This document shows positions 1 through 6,892 of a stretch of DNA of 9,625 bases, piece after piece. This DNA is from an uncultured Spirochaetia bacterium (GTDB taxonomy: Bacteria > Spirochaetota > CALGPD01): NCBI GenBank assembly GCA_937960625.1, contig CALGPD010000363.1:1-9625 (forward strand). Reading direction: 5' to 3'. How positions within the stretch are numbered: position 1 is the first letter of the stretch; each line of letters starts with the position of its first letter. The translations under genes and the position numbers were made by a program. Below the pieces are notes generated by a model, which saw only the letters and a list, made by a program, of their open reading frames with translations, did no database searches and was not told the DNA's origin.

Positions 1-296
1 GTTCCAAGCGGCACCGACTATTGAGGTGCGCCATTTATTTTCACTAATGTAATAGCTAATAGCAGGTCAGTCAGAATTAAGGCAATTGTATACAAAGCCG
101 GATATAATAATTCGTCAATAATTTCAAACGATTATTATAATACACCGTAGTAAATTATTACAATCAATAAGTAAATACAATGTTGAAAAATGAACAACGT
201 GTTTTATAATGAACAAAATAAAAATCTCATTTACAGCATCAAAATAATCCAAACCATTAATTACCTACCATAAAACAAGTTACAGAGCTTAATCAA
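1..296. other. Non-coding upstream region of amt
   Basis: No convincing gene is seen in this stretch. The first 32 bases are clearly richer in G and C than the AT-rich DNA that follows and contain a dyad, GCACC at 11-15 and GGTGC at 25-29. Short open frames touch the left edge: a + strand frame ends at the TAA at 50-52, and a - strand ATG at 32-34 is open to the edge. Neither has a recognisable protein or a ribosome binding site. The rest holds scattered TATAAT-like hexamers (103-108, 136-141, 205-210) without good -35 partners. Any activator sites serving the sigma-54 promoter at 308-323 would be expected in this stretch. Confidence 0.6.
103..139. repeat. Imperfect inverted repeat, 12-bp arms
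   Basis: TATAATAATTCGT at 103-115 pairs with ACGATTATTATA at 128-139, with one bulged T and a 12-base spacer. It lies about 190 bases upstream of the sigma-54 promoter of amt. It could be a binding site for a regulator or the end of an upstream transcription unit. It has no GC-rich stem, so terminator function is doubtful, and chance is possible in DNA this rich in A and T. Confidence 0.4.
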
Positions 297-336
297 ATGT
301 TTATTTTTGGCACAAATATTGCTCAAAAATAAACAT
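297..336. repeat. Perfect 13-bp inverted repeat enclosing the sigma-54 promoter
   Basis: ATGTTTATTTTTG at 297-309 and CAAAAATAAACAT at 324-336 are exact reverse complements separated by 14 bases. The left arm ends on the first G of the -24 GG. The right arm begins directly after the -12 element. With sigma-54 spacing the transcript would start near 333-335, inside the right arm, so the mRNA would not contain the hairpin. The repeat is therefore better read as a DNA element, such as an operator, than as an RNA structure. That role is inferred; the symmetry itself is directly visible. Confidence 0.8.
308..323 (+). promoter_or_regulatory. Sigma-54 (RpoN) -24/-12 promoter of amt-glnK
   Basis: TGGCAC at 308-313, five bases, then TTGCT at 319-323 is a full match to the sigma-54 consensus TGGCAC-N5-TTGCW. 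The GG (309-310) and GC (321-322) pairs are correctly spaced. It lies about 60 bases upstream of the amt start codon. Sigma-54 promoters need an ATP-dependent enhancer-binding protein, and for amt/glnK operons in many bacteria this is NtrC acting in nitrogen limitation. A TATAAT at 347-352 could act as a housekeeping -10 box, but no -35 match is seen at the right distance. Confidence 0.9.
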
Positions 337-382
337 CTCTATTTAATATAATAGATATGCAAAAAACAAAACGGAGGTTATT

Positions 383-1774
383 ATGGATTTCTATTTAGTC
401 GTTGCAGATGGAGCAGACAAAGTTGCACAGTTAATGAAAACTGTTGCAGACAACAAAGTTGCAATTGATACTGTATGGACGATGATTGCGGCGTTTCTTG
501 TATTTTTTATGAACGCTGGTTTTGCGTTTGTGGAGTCAGGTTTTTGCCGGAAAAAAAACACCATCAACATTCTTGCAAAAAACTTTATCGTTTTTGCCAT
601 AGCCACAATAGCGTATTGGATTGCAGGCTTTGCATTCATGTTTGGTGATGGAAATATTATTATCGGTTTAAAAGGATTTTTTGTTGGAGAAAACACTGCT
701 GTTTTCAGCTCTTTAGACTGGACAAAAGTTCCCGTTTTTGCGAAATTCTTTTTTCAATTAGTTTTTGCGGCAACAGCGGCAACTATAGTCAGCGGAGCGG
801 TAGCAGAAAGGATAAAGTTTTCTTCTTATCTTATTTTTTCATTTATACTCGTTGCTATTATGTATCCCATTACAGGGCATTGGATATGGGGAGGAGGATG
901 GTTATCTTCACTCATGAAAGCCGGTTTCTGGGACTTTGCAGGCAGCACCGTAGTTCACTCTGTAGGCGGATGGGCAGCTCTCGCAGCGATTATTGTATTA
1001 GGCCCCAGATTGGGTAAATACCGTAAAGGCGGCAAGTTTATCCCAATACCGGGGCATTCAATCCCACTTGCAACTTTAGGTGGTTTTATTTTATGGTTAG
1101 GCTGGTTTGGTTTTAACCCTGGAAGTACTATGTCTGCTGACGGCGGAGCAATTGCAAGGATAGCAGTAACAACGAATATTGCGGCAGCAGGCGGAATAGC
1201 AGCAACGTGTATAATAACATGGCTAAAGTTTAAAAAACCTGACCACACAATGATGATAAACGGCGCACTGGGCGGCCTTGTTGCAATAACAGCGCCTTGT
1301 AATTGGGTAACACCACTAGGAGCTTTGATAATAGGCCTAATTGCCGGTATTGTTGTTTTCTACGGAGTCATTTTCTTTGATAAAATAATGATGGATGACC
1401 CTGTTGGAGCAACATCCGTTCACTTACTAAACGGTATTTGGGGAACTTTAGCAGTCGGTTTATTCGCTGTTTCAGGCGGCGCGGGCGGAAGCGGAGCTCC
1501 GCTTAAAGGATTAATTTACGGAGGTAGTGCGAAACAGTTATTAATCCAATTTATTGGAGTTTTAGCTGTAGGGGGGTTTACCTTTTTAATAAGTTTATTA
1601 ATATGGTATATTCTTAAATTTGTTCAAAAAGGCATACGCGTTGATGCTGAAGAAGAATGCACAGGGCTTGACCTTGGAGAAATGGGCGGAGAAGCTTACC
1701 CTTCCGATCCGTTTGGACAGGATACGGCTATTGAAGGAACAAGCGCTTTTAAATTAAAGGAATGGAGAAAATAG
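383..1774 (+). CDS. amt: Ammonium transporter (Amt/MEP/Rh family)
   Basis: A 463-residue inner-membrane channel that conducts ammonium (moved as NH3 plus a proton). Family residues are present: W169 and S248 for the outer recruitment site, D184, and the twin pore histidines H192 (in VHSVGG) and H347 (in SVHLLNGIWG). The segment AERIKF at 141-146 and the tail GIRVDAEEECTGLD at 417-430 are also typical. About eleven hydrophobic segments run from residue 33 to 414. There is no cleavable signal peptide; instead about 30 polar residues precede the first helix, as in the Amt subgroup whose first helix reads AAFLVFFM. The C-terminus runs about 20 residues past the usual GEAY ending. The ATG follows GGAGG at a spacing of 5. 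It is the first gene of a pair with the P-II gene 60 bases downstream, under the sigma-54 promoter. Confidence 0.97.
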   Translation: MDFYLVVADGADKVAQLMKTVADNKVAIDTVWTMIAAFLVFFMNAGFAFVESGFCRKKNTINILAKNFIVFAIATIAYWIAGFAFMFGDGNIIIGLKGFFVGENTAVFSSLDWTKVPVFAKFFFQLVFAATAATIVSGAVAERIKFSSYLIFSFILVAIMYPITGHWIWGGGWLSSLMKAGFWDFAGSTVVHSVGGWAALAAIIVLGPRLGKYRKGGKFIPIPGHSIPLATLGGFILWLGWFGFNPGSTMSADGGAIARIAVTTNIAAAGGIAATCIITWLKFKKPDHTMMINGALGGLVAITAPCNWVTPLGALIIGLIAGIVVFYGVIFFDKIMMDDPVGATSVHLLNGIWGTLAVGLFAVSGGAGGSGAPLKGLIYGGSAKQLLIQFIGVLAVGGFTFLISLLIWYILKFVQKGIRVDAEEECTGLDLGEMGGEAYPSDPFGQDTAIEGTSAFKLKEWRK

Positions 1775-1834
1775 TACTTTATTAATTTCAACATTCAATG
1801 TATGCTAAAAATTAAGAATGCTAAGGAGATTATT

Positions 1835-2173
1835 ATGAAAAAGATAGAAGCAATAGTACAACCTCAAAAATTTGAAGCTGTAAAAGATGCTTTGGTAAAA
1901 GAAGGAATAACGCGAATGACAGTTTTGGAAGCAGAGGGTTATGGACGGCAGGAAGGTAAAACTGAAATATTTAGGGGCCAAGAATATGAAGTAAACCTTT
2001 TACCCAAAGTATATATTATGATAATTGTAAATGATGATTTTCTTGATAAAGCTGTTGATGCAATTATAAAATCCGCAAAAACAGGAACAATAGGAGACGG
2101 AAAAATATTCGTTTCAGACATTAAGGAAGTAATCCGTATCCGGACTGAAGAAAAAGGCAAAGATGCACTTTAG
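1835..2173 (+). CDS. glnK: Nitrogen regulatory protein P-II (GlnB/GlnK family)
   Basis: A P-II signal protein of 112 residues, the family's standard length. It is a trimeric sensor of ATP/ADP and 2-oxoglutarate that blocks Amt and tunes other nitrogen targets. The T-loop is intact: G37-R38-Q39, then RGQEYEVNLLPK with Y51, the residue uridylylated in proteobacteria. Position 46 is Phe rather than the frequent Tyr. The second signature TGTIGDGKIF (83-92) and the R101-x-R103 nucleotide contacts are present. Q9 and Q11 replace the usual K9 and F11. An in-frame ATG at 1802 would add 11 residues, but AAGGAG at 1823-1828 sits 6 bases before 1835, so 1835 is the start. Pairing with amt favours the GlnK role. 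The start lies 60 bases after amt, with no terminator between them. Confidence 0.95.
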   Translation: MKKIEAIVQPQKFEAVKDALVKEGITRMTVLEAEGYGRQEGKTEIFRGQEYEVNLLPKVYIMIIVNDDFLDKAVDAIIKSAKTGTIGDGKIFVSDIKEVIRIRTEEKGKDAL

Positions 2174-2194
2174 ATTCGCTCATAAATAGATTAT

Positions 2195-2229
2195 AAAAAA
2201 CGGTGAGTATATTGCTCATCGTTTTTTTT
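2195..2229 (+). terminator. Intrinsic terminator after glnK
   Basis: An A-rich lead (2195-2200) and CGGTGAG (2201-2207) pair with CTCATCG (2215-2221) and the first of eight T residues at 2222-2229. The loop is 7 bases and there is one G-T pair. The hairpin plus U-tract lies 22 bases after the P-II stop codon and closes the amt-glnK operon before the next gene. Confidence 0.88.
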
Positions 2230-2298
2230 AAATAAAATTTTCTTTAAACATAAAATATTACATTCATCTGCCGATATTCTTAAGTAAGAGGAATTATT

Positions 2299-2685
2299 AT
2301 GAACAAAGTCAGAGTAAGAAAACATATCAAAACTAATAGATTATTTATTGATTTACAACATACATTAACACGGCAGGACCTTGAATTATTAAAATCCAAG
2401 CTTAAAAACGGCTTAAAAAAAATGAAGCCTCCGTTCGGTGCAATAGTTAACCAAATCAGGCTTGCGCCTATTGATGATAGCTTAGGCACTCTTGTTTCGG
2501 AAATAATGACTATGAATGAAAAAGCAGGGTGCAAAAAAGTTGTAAGGGTTATCGGAAATAATGCTCTTGTTAAAATGCAGGCTGCTCAAGCCAGAAAACA
2601 ACAGCAAGCTAAGATAGCTTATGATATTGATTTCGTTGACACGATAGAAAAAGCAATACAGATATTAAAAGAACTAGGTTTATAA
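2299..2685 (+). CDS. Small STAS/SpoIIAA-like protein
   Basis: A 128-residue soluble protein with no membrane segment. The order of elements fits a STAS-type (anti-sigma-factor-antagonist-like) fold: strand RLFIDLQ (14-20), helix about 24-42, strand FGAIVNQI, helix about 60-76, strand KVVRVIG, a Gln/Lys-rich helix (about 91-103), strand IAYDI and a final helix EKAIQILKEL. No Ser/Thr phosphorylation site of the SpoIIAA type (DSSG) is evident; the local sequence is DDSLGTL. The family call rests on pattern and predicted fold, not on a strong motif, so it is tentative. The start is ATG with GAGG 7 bases upstream. It stands between the glnK terminator and a convergent gene only 8 bases away, so it is probably monocistronic. 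No clear promoter was found in the 69 bases before it. Confidence 0.65.
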   Translation: MNKVRVRKHIKTNRLFIDLQHTLTRQDLELLKSKLKNGLKKMKPPFGAIVNQIRLAPIDDSLGTLVSEIMTMNEKAGCKKVVRVIGNNALVKMQAAQARKQQQAKIAYDIDFVDTIEKAIQILKELGL

Positions 2686-2693
2686 AAAAGATT

Positions 2694-3827
2694 TTAATTT
2701 AAATTTTCTGTTTTTCTATTTTTCACCAAAAGAATAAATCCAATTAATAATGCAGCAATATTAAAGCCGATTAAAACGTAATAAATTGCCAAACCCGTAT
2801 ATTCCGGCAAACTAAAAATTATACTTTTAGGAAATATTAGATAGTTAACCATTATTTGAAAAACTATGACTATAGGAACGAATAGCTTACTGAAATTTGT
2901 ATGCTTTTGGAAAATTGATTGAATGGAATAAGCAAACCAGATTAATACAGCCGGATAAGCATAATAAAAATTTAAATCCGAGCCCGGAGTAAGTAATGGC
3001 CATAGCAAAGATAAAATAAACAGAACCAAAGTCCATAGATGTTTTTTTATGGTACTAAAAAGTGTTTTCATATCAATTAATATCACAGGCAGGAGCATTC
3101 CCCAAATTAAAACCGTATTATTTACAATTAGTTTAAAATAACCGGCAAACCCTAACCTGCCGGAAAAATAATTAAAATGAGCAATTATATCGCTGCCGAA
3201 ATATGCTTTAAAAGATATAAACCTGAATAATACATAAACTAATACCGGCGGCAACGCATATTTCAACATCATAAGAAAAGATTTTCTTTTATAAATTTGG
3301 TATTTATATGTTAAATAAACCGGTAACAGTACTAGAGCATTTTCTTTTATAAACAAAGCTAAAAGCAAGGTTATAGAAAATAATACGTTGTTTTTATTAA
3401 TCATAAAAAACAGACAAGCAATTAATAAAACAAAAGCAACGTTATTAATTTCAAAAGGATTAAAAATAAAATATCTTATTGTCCAGAAAGTTGAAATAAA
3501 AACCAATAACGTTACAAGTACTGCTTTTTTATCAAGTTTAAAACTGCTTAAAAATAGATGCGATAAAAGTATCAATAAGCCTGCCGAAAGATATAAAATA
3601 ATTTGAAAAGCAGTTCCTGAATCCAGAGGCATAGCATACGCTAATAATGGTACACCTACCCTATAGCAATATGGAGAAGCATCCATCTTAAACGGCTTTT
3701 CTGACATTAATTTGTAAACCGAATGAGTTCCAATATTTTTAAAACTTATTAAATCCGTTGTAAATGAAAAAAGCACTATTACTATAAAAGCGAATATGAT
3801 AAGAGTTTTATTGTATTTATCCTGCAT
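2694..3827 (-). CDS. Polytopic membrane protein, possibly GT-C-type glycosyltransferase
   Basis: A membrane protein of 377 residues with roughly eleven hydrophobic helices. A polar loop after the first helix holds YCYRVGVPLLA, and the helix-5 region holds IKENALVLLPVYL. A short loop with a YR..P pattern and a K-E-N/T motif before LLP resemble lipid-linked-sugar GT-C glycosyltransferases of the DUF2029/PMT-like kind, but no catalytic residue can be assigned. The function is therefore unproven. The open frame extends to a TTG at 3854, but that codon lies in the loop of a strong hairpin; the ATG at 3825-3827 (MQDKYNK) is preferred. No good ribosome binding site precedes it. It runs in the same direction as the thiolase, 65 bases downstream, with the thiolase terminator between them. 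The 3' end nearly meets the STAS-like gene. Confidence 0.75.
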   Translation of the reverse strand: MQDKYNKTLIIFAFIVIVLFSFTTDLISFKNIGTHSVYKLMSEKPFKMDASPYCYRVGVPLLAYAMPLDSGTAFQIILYLSAGLLILLSHLFLSSFKLDKKAVLVTLLVFISTFWTIRYFIFNPFEINNVAFVLLIACLFFMINKNNVLFSITLLLALFIKENALVLLPVYLTYKYQIYKRKSFLMMLKYALPPVLVYVLFRFISFKAYFGSDIIAHFNYFSGRLGFAGYFKLIVNNTVLIWGMLLPVILIDMKTLFSTIKKHLWTLVLFILSLLWPLLTPGSDLNFYYAYPAVLIWFAYSIQSIFQKHTNFSKLFVPIVIVFQIMVNYLIFPKSIIFSLPEYTGLAIYYVLIGFNIAALLIGFILLVKNRKTENLN

Positions 3828-3837
3828 ATAATAAACC

Positions 3838-3873
3838 AAAAGCCCTAACCGCAAAAAGCGGTAAGGGCTTTTT
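3838..3873 (-). terminator. Strong hairpin terminator after the thiolase gene
   Basis: AAAAGCCCTAACCGC (3838-3852) pairs with GCGGTAAGGGCTTTT (3858-3872), a 15-bp stem with one A-A mismatch and a 5-base loop. On the - strand the stem ends in four T residues followed by GGTTTATT, so it can end thiolase transcripts, perhaps with some read-through. On the + strand the T-run is better (TTTTT), but no + strand gene enters from the left. Its far end is 10 bases from the membrane protein's start codon. Confidence 0.8.
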
Positions 3874-3892
3874 ATTGTTAATTTAAATTATT

Positions 3893-5179
3893 TTATCTTC
3901 TTTTCATAACTGAAACACAGTTAGTAACCGCTGAACCACCAACGTTAAATGTTACACCAACTTCAGGTTGTCCTTTAGATGGAGCTACACCGATTGGATC
4001 GCCAACGAGTTGTTTATAAGCTAACGCGTGCATAGAAGCACCTGTAGCACCTACCGGATGGCCTTTTGCTTTTAATCCACCTGATAAGTTAACAGGTGTT
4101 TTATCATCAGCAGTAAATTTACCTTCCATGTAGTCATAACCGCCTTTACCGTCTTCTGAAAGGCCTAATGCTTCAGTTGAAGTAATTTGGTTAATCGTAA
4201 AACAATCGTGAACTTCAGCGAAGTCAACATCAGCTATTGTTACACCTGCTTCACCGAATGCTTGTTTAATAGCTTCTTTACCAGCCATAAGTTCATACAT
4301 GTTCGGACGAACGTTTTCAGGCATTCTTTCTGTAACAGTCGCGAAACCGGCTAAATCAACAACTTTATCATTAATTGATTTTGCGTTATCTGCTTTAGTA
4401 AGAATAAGAGCAGCAGCACCGTCAGATACAAGTGAACAATCATGAAGGCGTAATGGAGGCGCTACCATAACATTTGCACCTTTACCTTCATCAGGCATTG
4501 CTAAAATTGCGTCAGCAGTAGTTAAACCGAGTTTTTCAATAAAACTACCAGGGCCGAAATGAGCAAGCGGGTTTTTAATACCGTTTGAATAACATAATGC
4601 TGAAACGTGAGCTAACATTTTTCTTAACTCTTCGTCAGAAAGTTTATATTGCTCTTTGTAACCTTTTGCGTATTCAGCAAACAACATAGGGAAGCTCATT
4701 CCTTTAGCACCTTCAGTAGGCATATAGGAAGAACCCGCTAATGCTTGTGTCATTAATTTAGTGTTTAATAAATTCATTTTTTCAACACCGATAACGATTG
4801 CAGTGTCAACTCTACCAGCTTCAATTGCATAAGCCGCGTTATAAAGAGCTAAAGAAGAAGAAGCACATGCTCCCTCACATCTTTGAGATGGTTTAAAACG
4901 CCATTCTTTTGGGAAAGCTTCAAGAGCTAAAGGCCCAACGTGTTCCTGTCCTACAAATAATGCAGGAGAACAAGAACCTGCCCAGATACCGTCAATGTCT
5001 TTTGGGTCAATACCGGCATCTTTAACTGCTCCTTGAGCAGCTTCAATAATGAGTTCATAAAATGATTTTTTGTCATGGTAGATGTAATTTTTTTTACCAT
5101 TTTCATCTACTTGCTTTTCAACATCTACAAATTGACCAAATTGTGTGTTATAAGCGCCAACAATACTTACTTTTGCCAT
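3893..5179 (-). CDS. Thiolase, SCP2/acetyl-CoA acetyltransferase type
   Basis: A 428-residue thiolase-fold enzyme that should cleave or form a beta-ketoacyl-CoA thioester in the cytosol. The nucleophile is the cysteine in CEGACASSSL (C105, with C101 close by). The catalytic loops are EVHDCFTINQ (H324) and GGLKAKGHPVGATG (H374). HDCF in place of the classical NEAF loop, and the ending GGSAVTNCVSVMKR, mark the SCP-x/archaeal-type branch rather than FadA/AtoB. The length is somewhat above the roughly 390 usual for this branch, with an insert at about 18-38. ATG follows AAGGA at a spacing of 8. It is 240 bases from the upstream HDOD gene, so it is likely a separate unit. The DUF35/OB-fold partner often found beside SCP2-type thiolases is not in the window, nor is any other beta-oxidation gene. 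Substrate chain length cannot be read from the sequence. Confidence 0.93.
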   Translation of the reverse strand: MAKVSIVGAYNTQFGQFVDVEKQVDENGKKNYIYHDKKSFYELIIEAAQGAVKDAGIDPKDIDGIWAGSCSPALFVGQEHVGPLALEAFPKEWRFKPSQRCEGACASSSLALYNAAYAIEAGRVDTAIVIGVEKMNLLNTKLMTQALAGSSYMPTEGAKGMSFPMLFAEYAKGYKEQYKLSDEELRKMLAHVSALCYSNGIKNPLAHFGPGSFIEKLGLTTADAILAMPDEGKGANVMVAPPLRLHDCSLVSDGAAALILTKADNAKSINDKVVDLAGFATVTERMPENVRPNMYELMAGKEAIKQAFGEAGVTIADVDFAEVHDCFTINQITSTEALGLSEDGKGGYDYMEGKFTADDKTPVNLSGGLKAKGHPVGATGASMHALAYKQLVGDPIGVAPSKGQPEVGVTFNVGGSAVTNCVSVMKRR

Positions 5180-5205
5180 AGAACTAATCCTTTATAATGA
5201 GATTT

Positions 5206-5238
5206 AATATAGTCCGGAAAAACTCCGGGTTTTGTCAA
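5206..5238 (-). promoter_or_regulatory. Possible thiolase promoter with internal palindrome
   Basis: Read on the - strand, TTGACA (5233-5238) is a perfect -35 box and TATATT (5206-5211) a fair -10 box, but the spacer is 21 bases, longer than the usual 17. Between them lies an exact palindrome, CCGGA-N5-TCCGG (5214-5228). The palindrome could be an operator or a 5' leader hairpin. Long spacers with a central dyad are known for MerR-type control, though those spacers are 19-20 bases, so this is only a candidate. Confidence 0.35.
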
Positions 5239-5389
5239 ATATCAGCGGGGGAACCGATATGCTATAAAATATACATATATTCTCAAATTAAAAAATAAAA
5301 AAAATATATTTTAAGAAAAAATATTACATCTAAATTACCAACAAATGTAAAATAAGCACAATAATTAATTATTATCAACAACGTAAAAG

Positions 5390-5417
5390 AAATAAAATTG
5401 CTTAGAGAATTTTATTT
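5390..5417 (-). terminator. AT-only hairpin after the HDOD gene
   Basis: AAATAAAATT (5390-5399) and AATTTTATTT (5408-5417) are exact reverse complements with an 8-base loop, starting 2 bases after the HDOD stop codon on the - strand. The stem has no G-C pair and is followed by CTTTTACG rather than a strong T-run. If it is the transcript end, it is a weak one; the position is its main support. Confidence 0.4.
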
Positions 5418-5419
5418 TA

Positions 5420-6892
5420 TTATTGAAATTTTTCTTTCTTGCTTTTATAAAGAGCTTTCAATCTTTCAGAAACAGTTGTTATTTCTTCGTTGTTTTTTAA
5501 ATTAAAGAACTGTAATACGCTTGGATTTAACTCAGCAGGGCTTAAAATTCCATCCTCAATGTTGCAAAAAGCATTTGCAAGATAAACAGTATAAACGATT
5601 TCAATAAAATCATCTTGAGCAAAGATTGGGTCATGATGAAATTCAATCGCGCTGATTAAAGTTTCAGGGAAGTTCCATTTCTCTGCAAGTATAGCACCGA
5701 CCTTAGCATGAGTTATTCCAAATGCTAAATCCTCAATCAACTCTACACCTAAATGTTTTTCAGCTGACAGTGAAAAGATTTTTTTAATCAAATCAGGACG
5801 CAAAGCAGTAATTAAAAATTTACCAATATCGTGAAGCAATGCACCTAAAAACGAATTTTCAATAATTTCTTTGGAAAATCTACGGTTTTTAGCAAGTTCC
5901 TGAGCATAAAAAGCAGAACGGTATAAATGCTCCCACAAATCTTCCATTTCTCCAAACCGGTCTTCAAATATTTTTTTCGTTCCGTAAGTAACGAGCATTT
6001 GTTCAAGCCCGGTAAAACCAACAATTTTTACAGCTTCGTCAATGCTTGATACCCTTCTAGGCAGCATAAATTGAGCAGAGTTTGCCAGTTTTAATAAGTC
6101 AGCTGCAAATGAAGGATCCTGTTTAATCGCGCCGGCAATTTCAGTAATTTCAGCATCTTCATCTTTTACTAATTCCTGCAGCCTTTCAATGCTTTCCGGG
6201 AAAAGCGGAAGGATTTCAATTTCGTTGTAAATAGCATCAGTTAATTCCGAAATCTTAGCTTTATCAACTTTTTTGAAGTGCACTGCAAGCCTGGCCACAG
6301 TTACACCTTCCCTTGAATTAATAATAAAATTCTTAGGATTAATACCGACTTTTTTCAACATTAGTACGGTCATAATAATTCCAAGGCCAGCGCCCTCTGT
6401 CTGATCCACAGCATCGTAAAATGCTTGTTCAGAATCACTATATTCTAATGCTTTTTCATACCTGTCTCTTATTCGCATTAATTCTTCTTTACTAACAGGA
6501 GAATTATTCGATACTGTTACAACAATCCCTTCCGAAGAATATTGATATGTAATTTGGATGAAATACTTCATATCTTCAAGAAGTTTATGGTATAAATCAA
6601 TATTATCACTAACTTCTGCTTTAAATTGTTCCATACCACTGTCATAATCATCCGGATTACTAATATCCAAACCATGTTTACGGAAAAATGTCCGTTTTAA
6701 ATTTGCTTTCTTTGCGTTACCTGTAACTTCTTTTAAACATAAGCTTATTGCGTTTTTCAATTCATTCTTTTGATACTTGGTTAATATCTTATCAAGAATA
6801 TCATCAAGTAAAGTTTCAATAGAAAAAGGCAGTGTGGTTGTTTTTAAAGAAATAGGTTGACCTTTTTTAATTGCATCTAATATTTTTTGCAT
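5420..6892 (-). CDS. GHKL ATPase-like/HDOD domain signalling protein
   Basis: A 490-residue soluble two-domain protein. Residues about 45-205 resemble a GHKL (HATPase_c) fold: an N-box-like LKEVTGNAKKANLKR (E55, N59) and a glycine box EGAGLGI (166-172). The usual DxGxG box is replaced by SNNSP (128-132), so ATP binding is uncertain. There is no dimerisation/His phosphoacceptor domain. Residues about 215-415 form an HDOD domain (LPLFPESIERL, DPSFAADLLKLANSA). HD metal-ligand positions look intact: H322, H354-D355 in LLHDIGK, H395, and H419-H420-D421. Many HDOD proteins have lost these, so phosphohydrolase activity is possible here. The arrangement is, from memory, common in spirochaetes. A role in signalling or stress control is inferred; the substrate is unknown. 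The ribosome binding site before the ATG is weak. It is divergent from the gene at 7177. Confidence 0.88.
   Translation of the reverse strand: MQKILDAIKKGQPISLKTTTLPFSIETLLDDILDKILTKYQKNELKNAISLCLKEVTGNAKKANLKRTFFRKHGLDISNPDDYDSGMEQFKAEVSDNIDLYHKLLEDMKYFIQITYQYSSEGIVVTVSNNSPVSKEELMRIRDRYEKALEYSDSEQAFYDAVDQTEGAGLGIIMTVLMLKKVGINPKNFIINSREGVTVARLAVHFKKVDKAKISELTDAIYNEIEILPLFPESIERLQELVKDEDAEITEIAGAIKQDPSFAADLLKLANSAQFMLPRRVSSIDEAVKIVGFTGLEQMLVTYGTKKIFEDRFGEMEDLWEHLYRSAFYAQELAKNRRFSKEIIENSFLGALLHDIGKFLITALRPDLIKKIFSLSAEKHLGVELIEDLAFGITHAKVGAILAEKWNFPETLISAIEFHHDPIFAQDDFIEIVYTVYLANAFCNIEDGILSPAELNPSVLQFFNLKNNEEITTVSERLKALYKSKKEKFQ

Noticed and set aside
1..32. 3' end of a tRNA or tmRNA at the left edge
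   Set aside because: GTTCCAAGC lacks the conserved T-loop purine, and no acceptor stem with CCA follows at the right distance.
1..34. - strand ATG at 32-34 open to the left edge
   Set aside because: Only eleven residues are visible, with no ribosome binding site and no recognisable sequence, so it cannot be called a gene.
149..163. NtcA-type site (GTA-N8-TAC) near GTAGTAAATTATTAC
   Set aside because: The spacing between the GTA and TAC halves is 9 or 6, not 8, and the amt promoter is clearly of the sigma-54 type.
391..1248. Two - strand open frames (391-696 and 955-1248) inside amt
   Set aside because: They lie wholly opposite a well-conserved ammonium transporter and their translations show no family motif; they are shadows.
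1802..1834. N-terminal extension of the P-II protein from an upstream ATG
   Set aside because: AAGGAG at 1823-1828 is spaced for the ATG at 1835, and starting there gives the standard 112-residue P-II protein.
1939..2160. - strand open frame inside the P-II gene
   Set aside because: It is opposite a canonical P-II coding sequence and has no start signal.
2280..2534. - strand open frame opposite the STAS-like gene
   Set aside because: The + strand gene has a good ribosome binding site and fold pattern; the - strand frame has neither.
3388..3606. + strand open frame inside the membrane protein gene
   Set aside because: The - strand frame gives a coherent multi-helix protein; the + strand translation is low-complexity and lacks start signals.
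3828..3854. TTG start for the membrane protein
   Set aside because: The codon falls in the loop side of a strong terminator hairpin, has no ribosome binding site, and the ATG at 3825-3827 gives a normal membrane-protein start.
5239..5270. Riboswitch in the thiolase leader
   Set aside because: Only a bulged ATATC/GATAT pairing is seen around GCGGGGG; no known riboswitch core (for example cyclic-di-GMP) can be matched.
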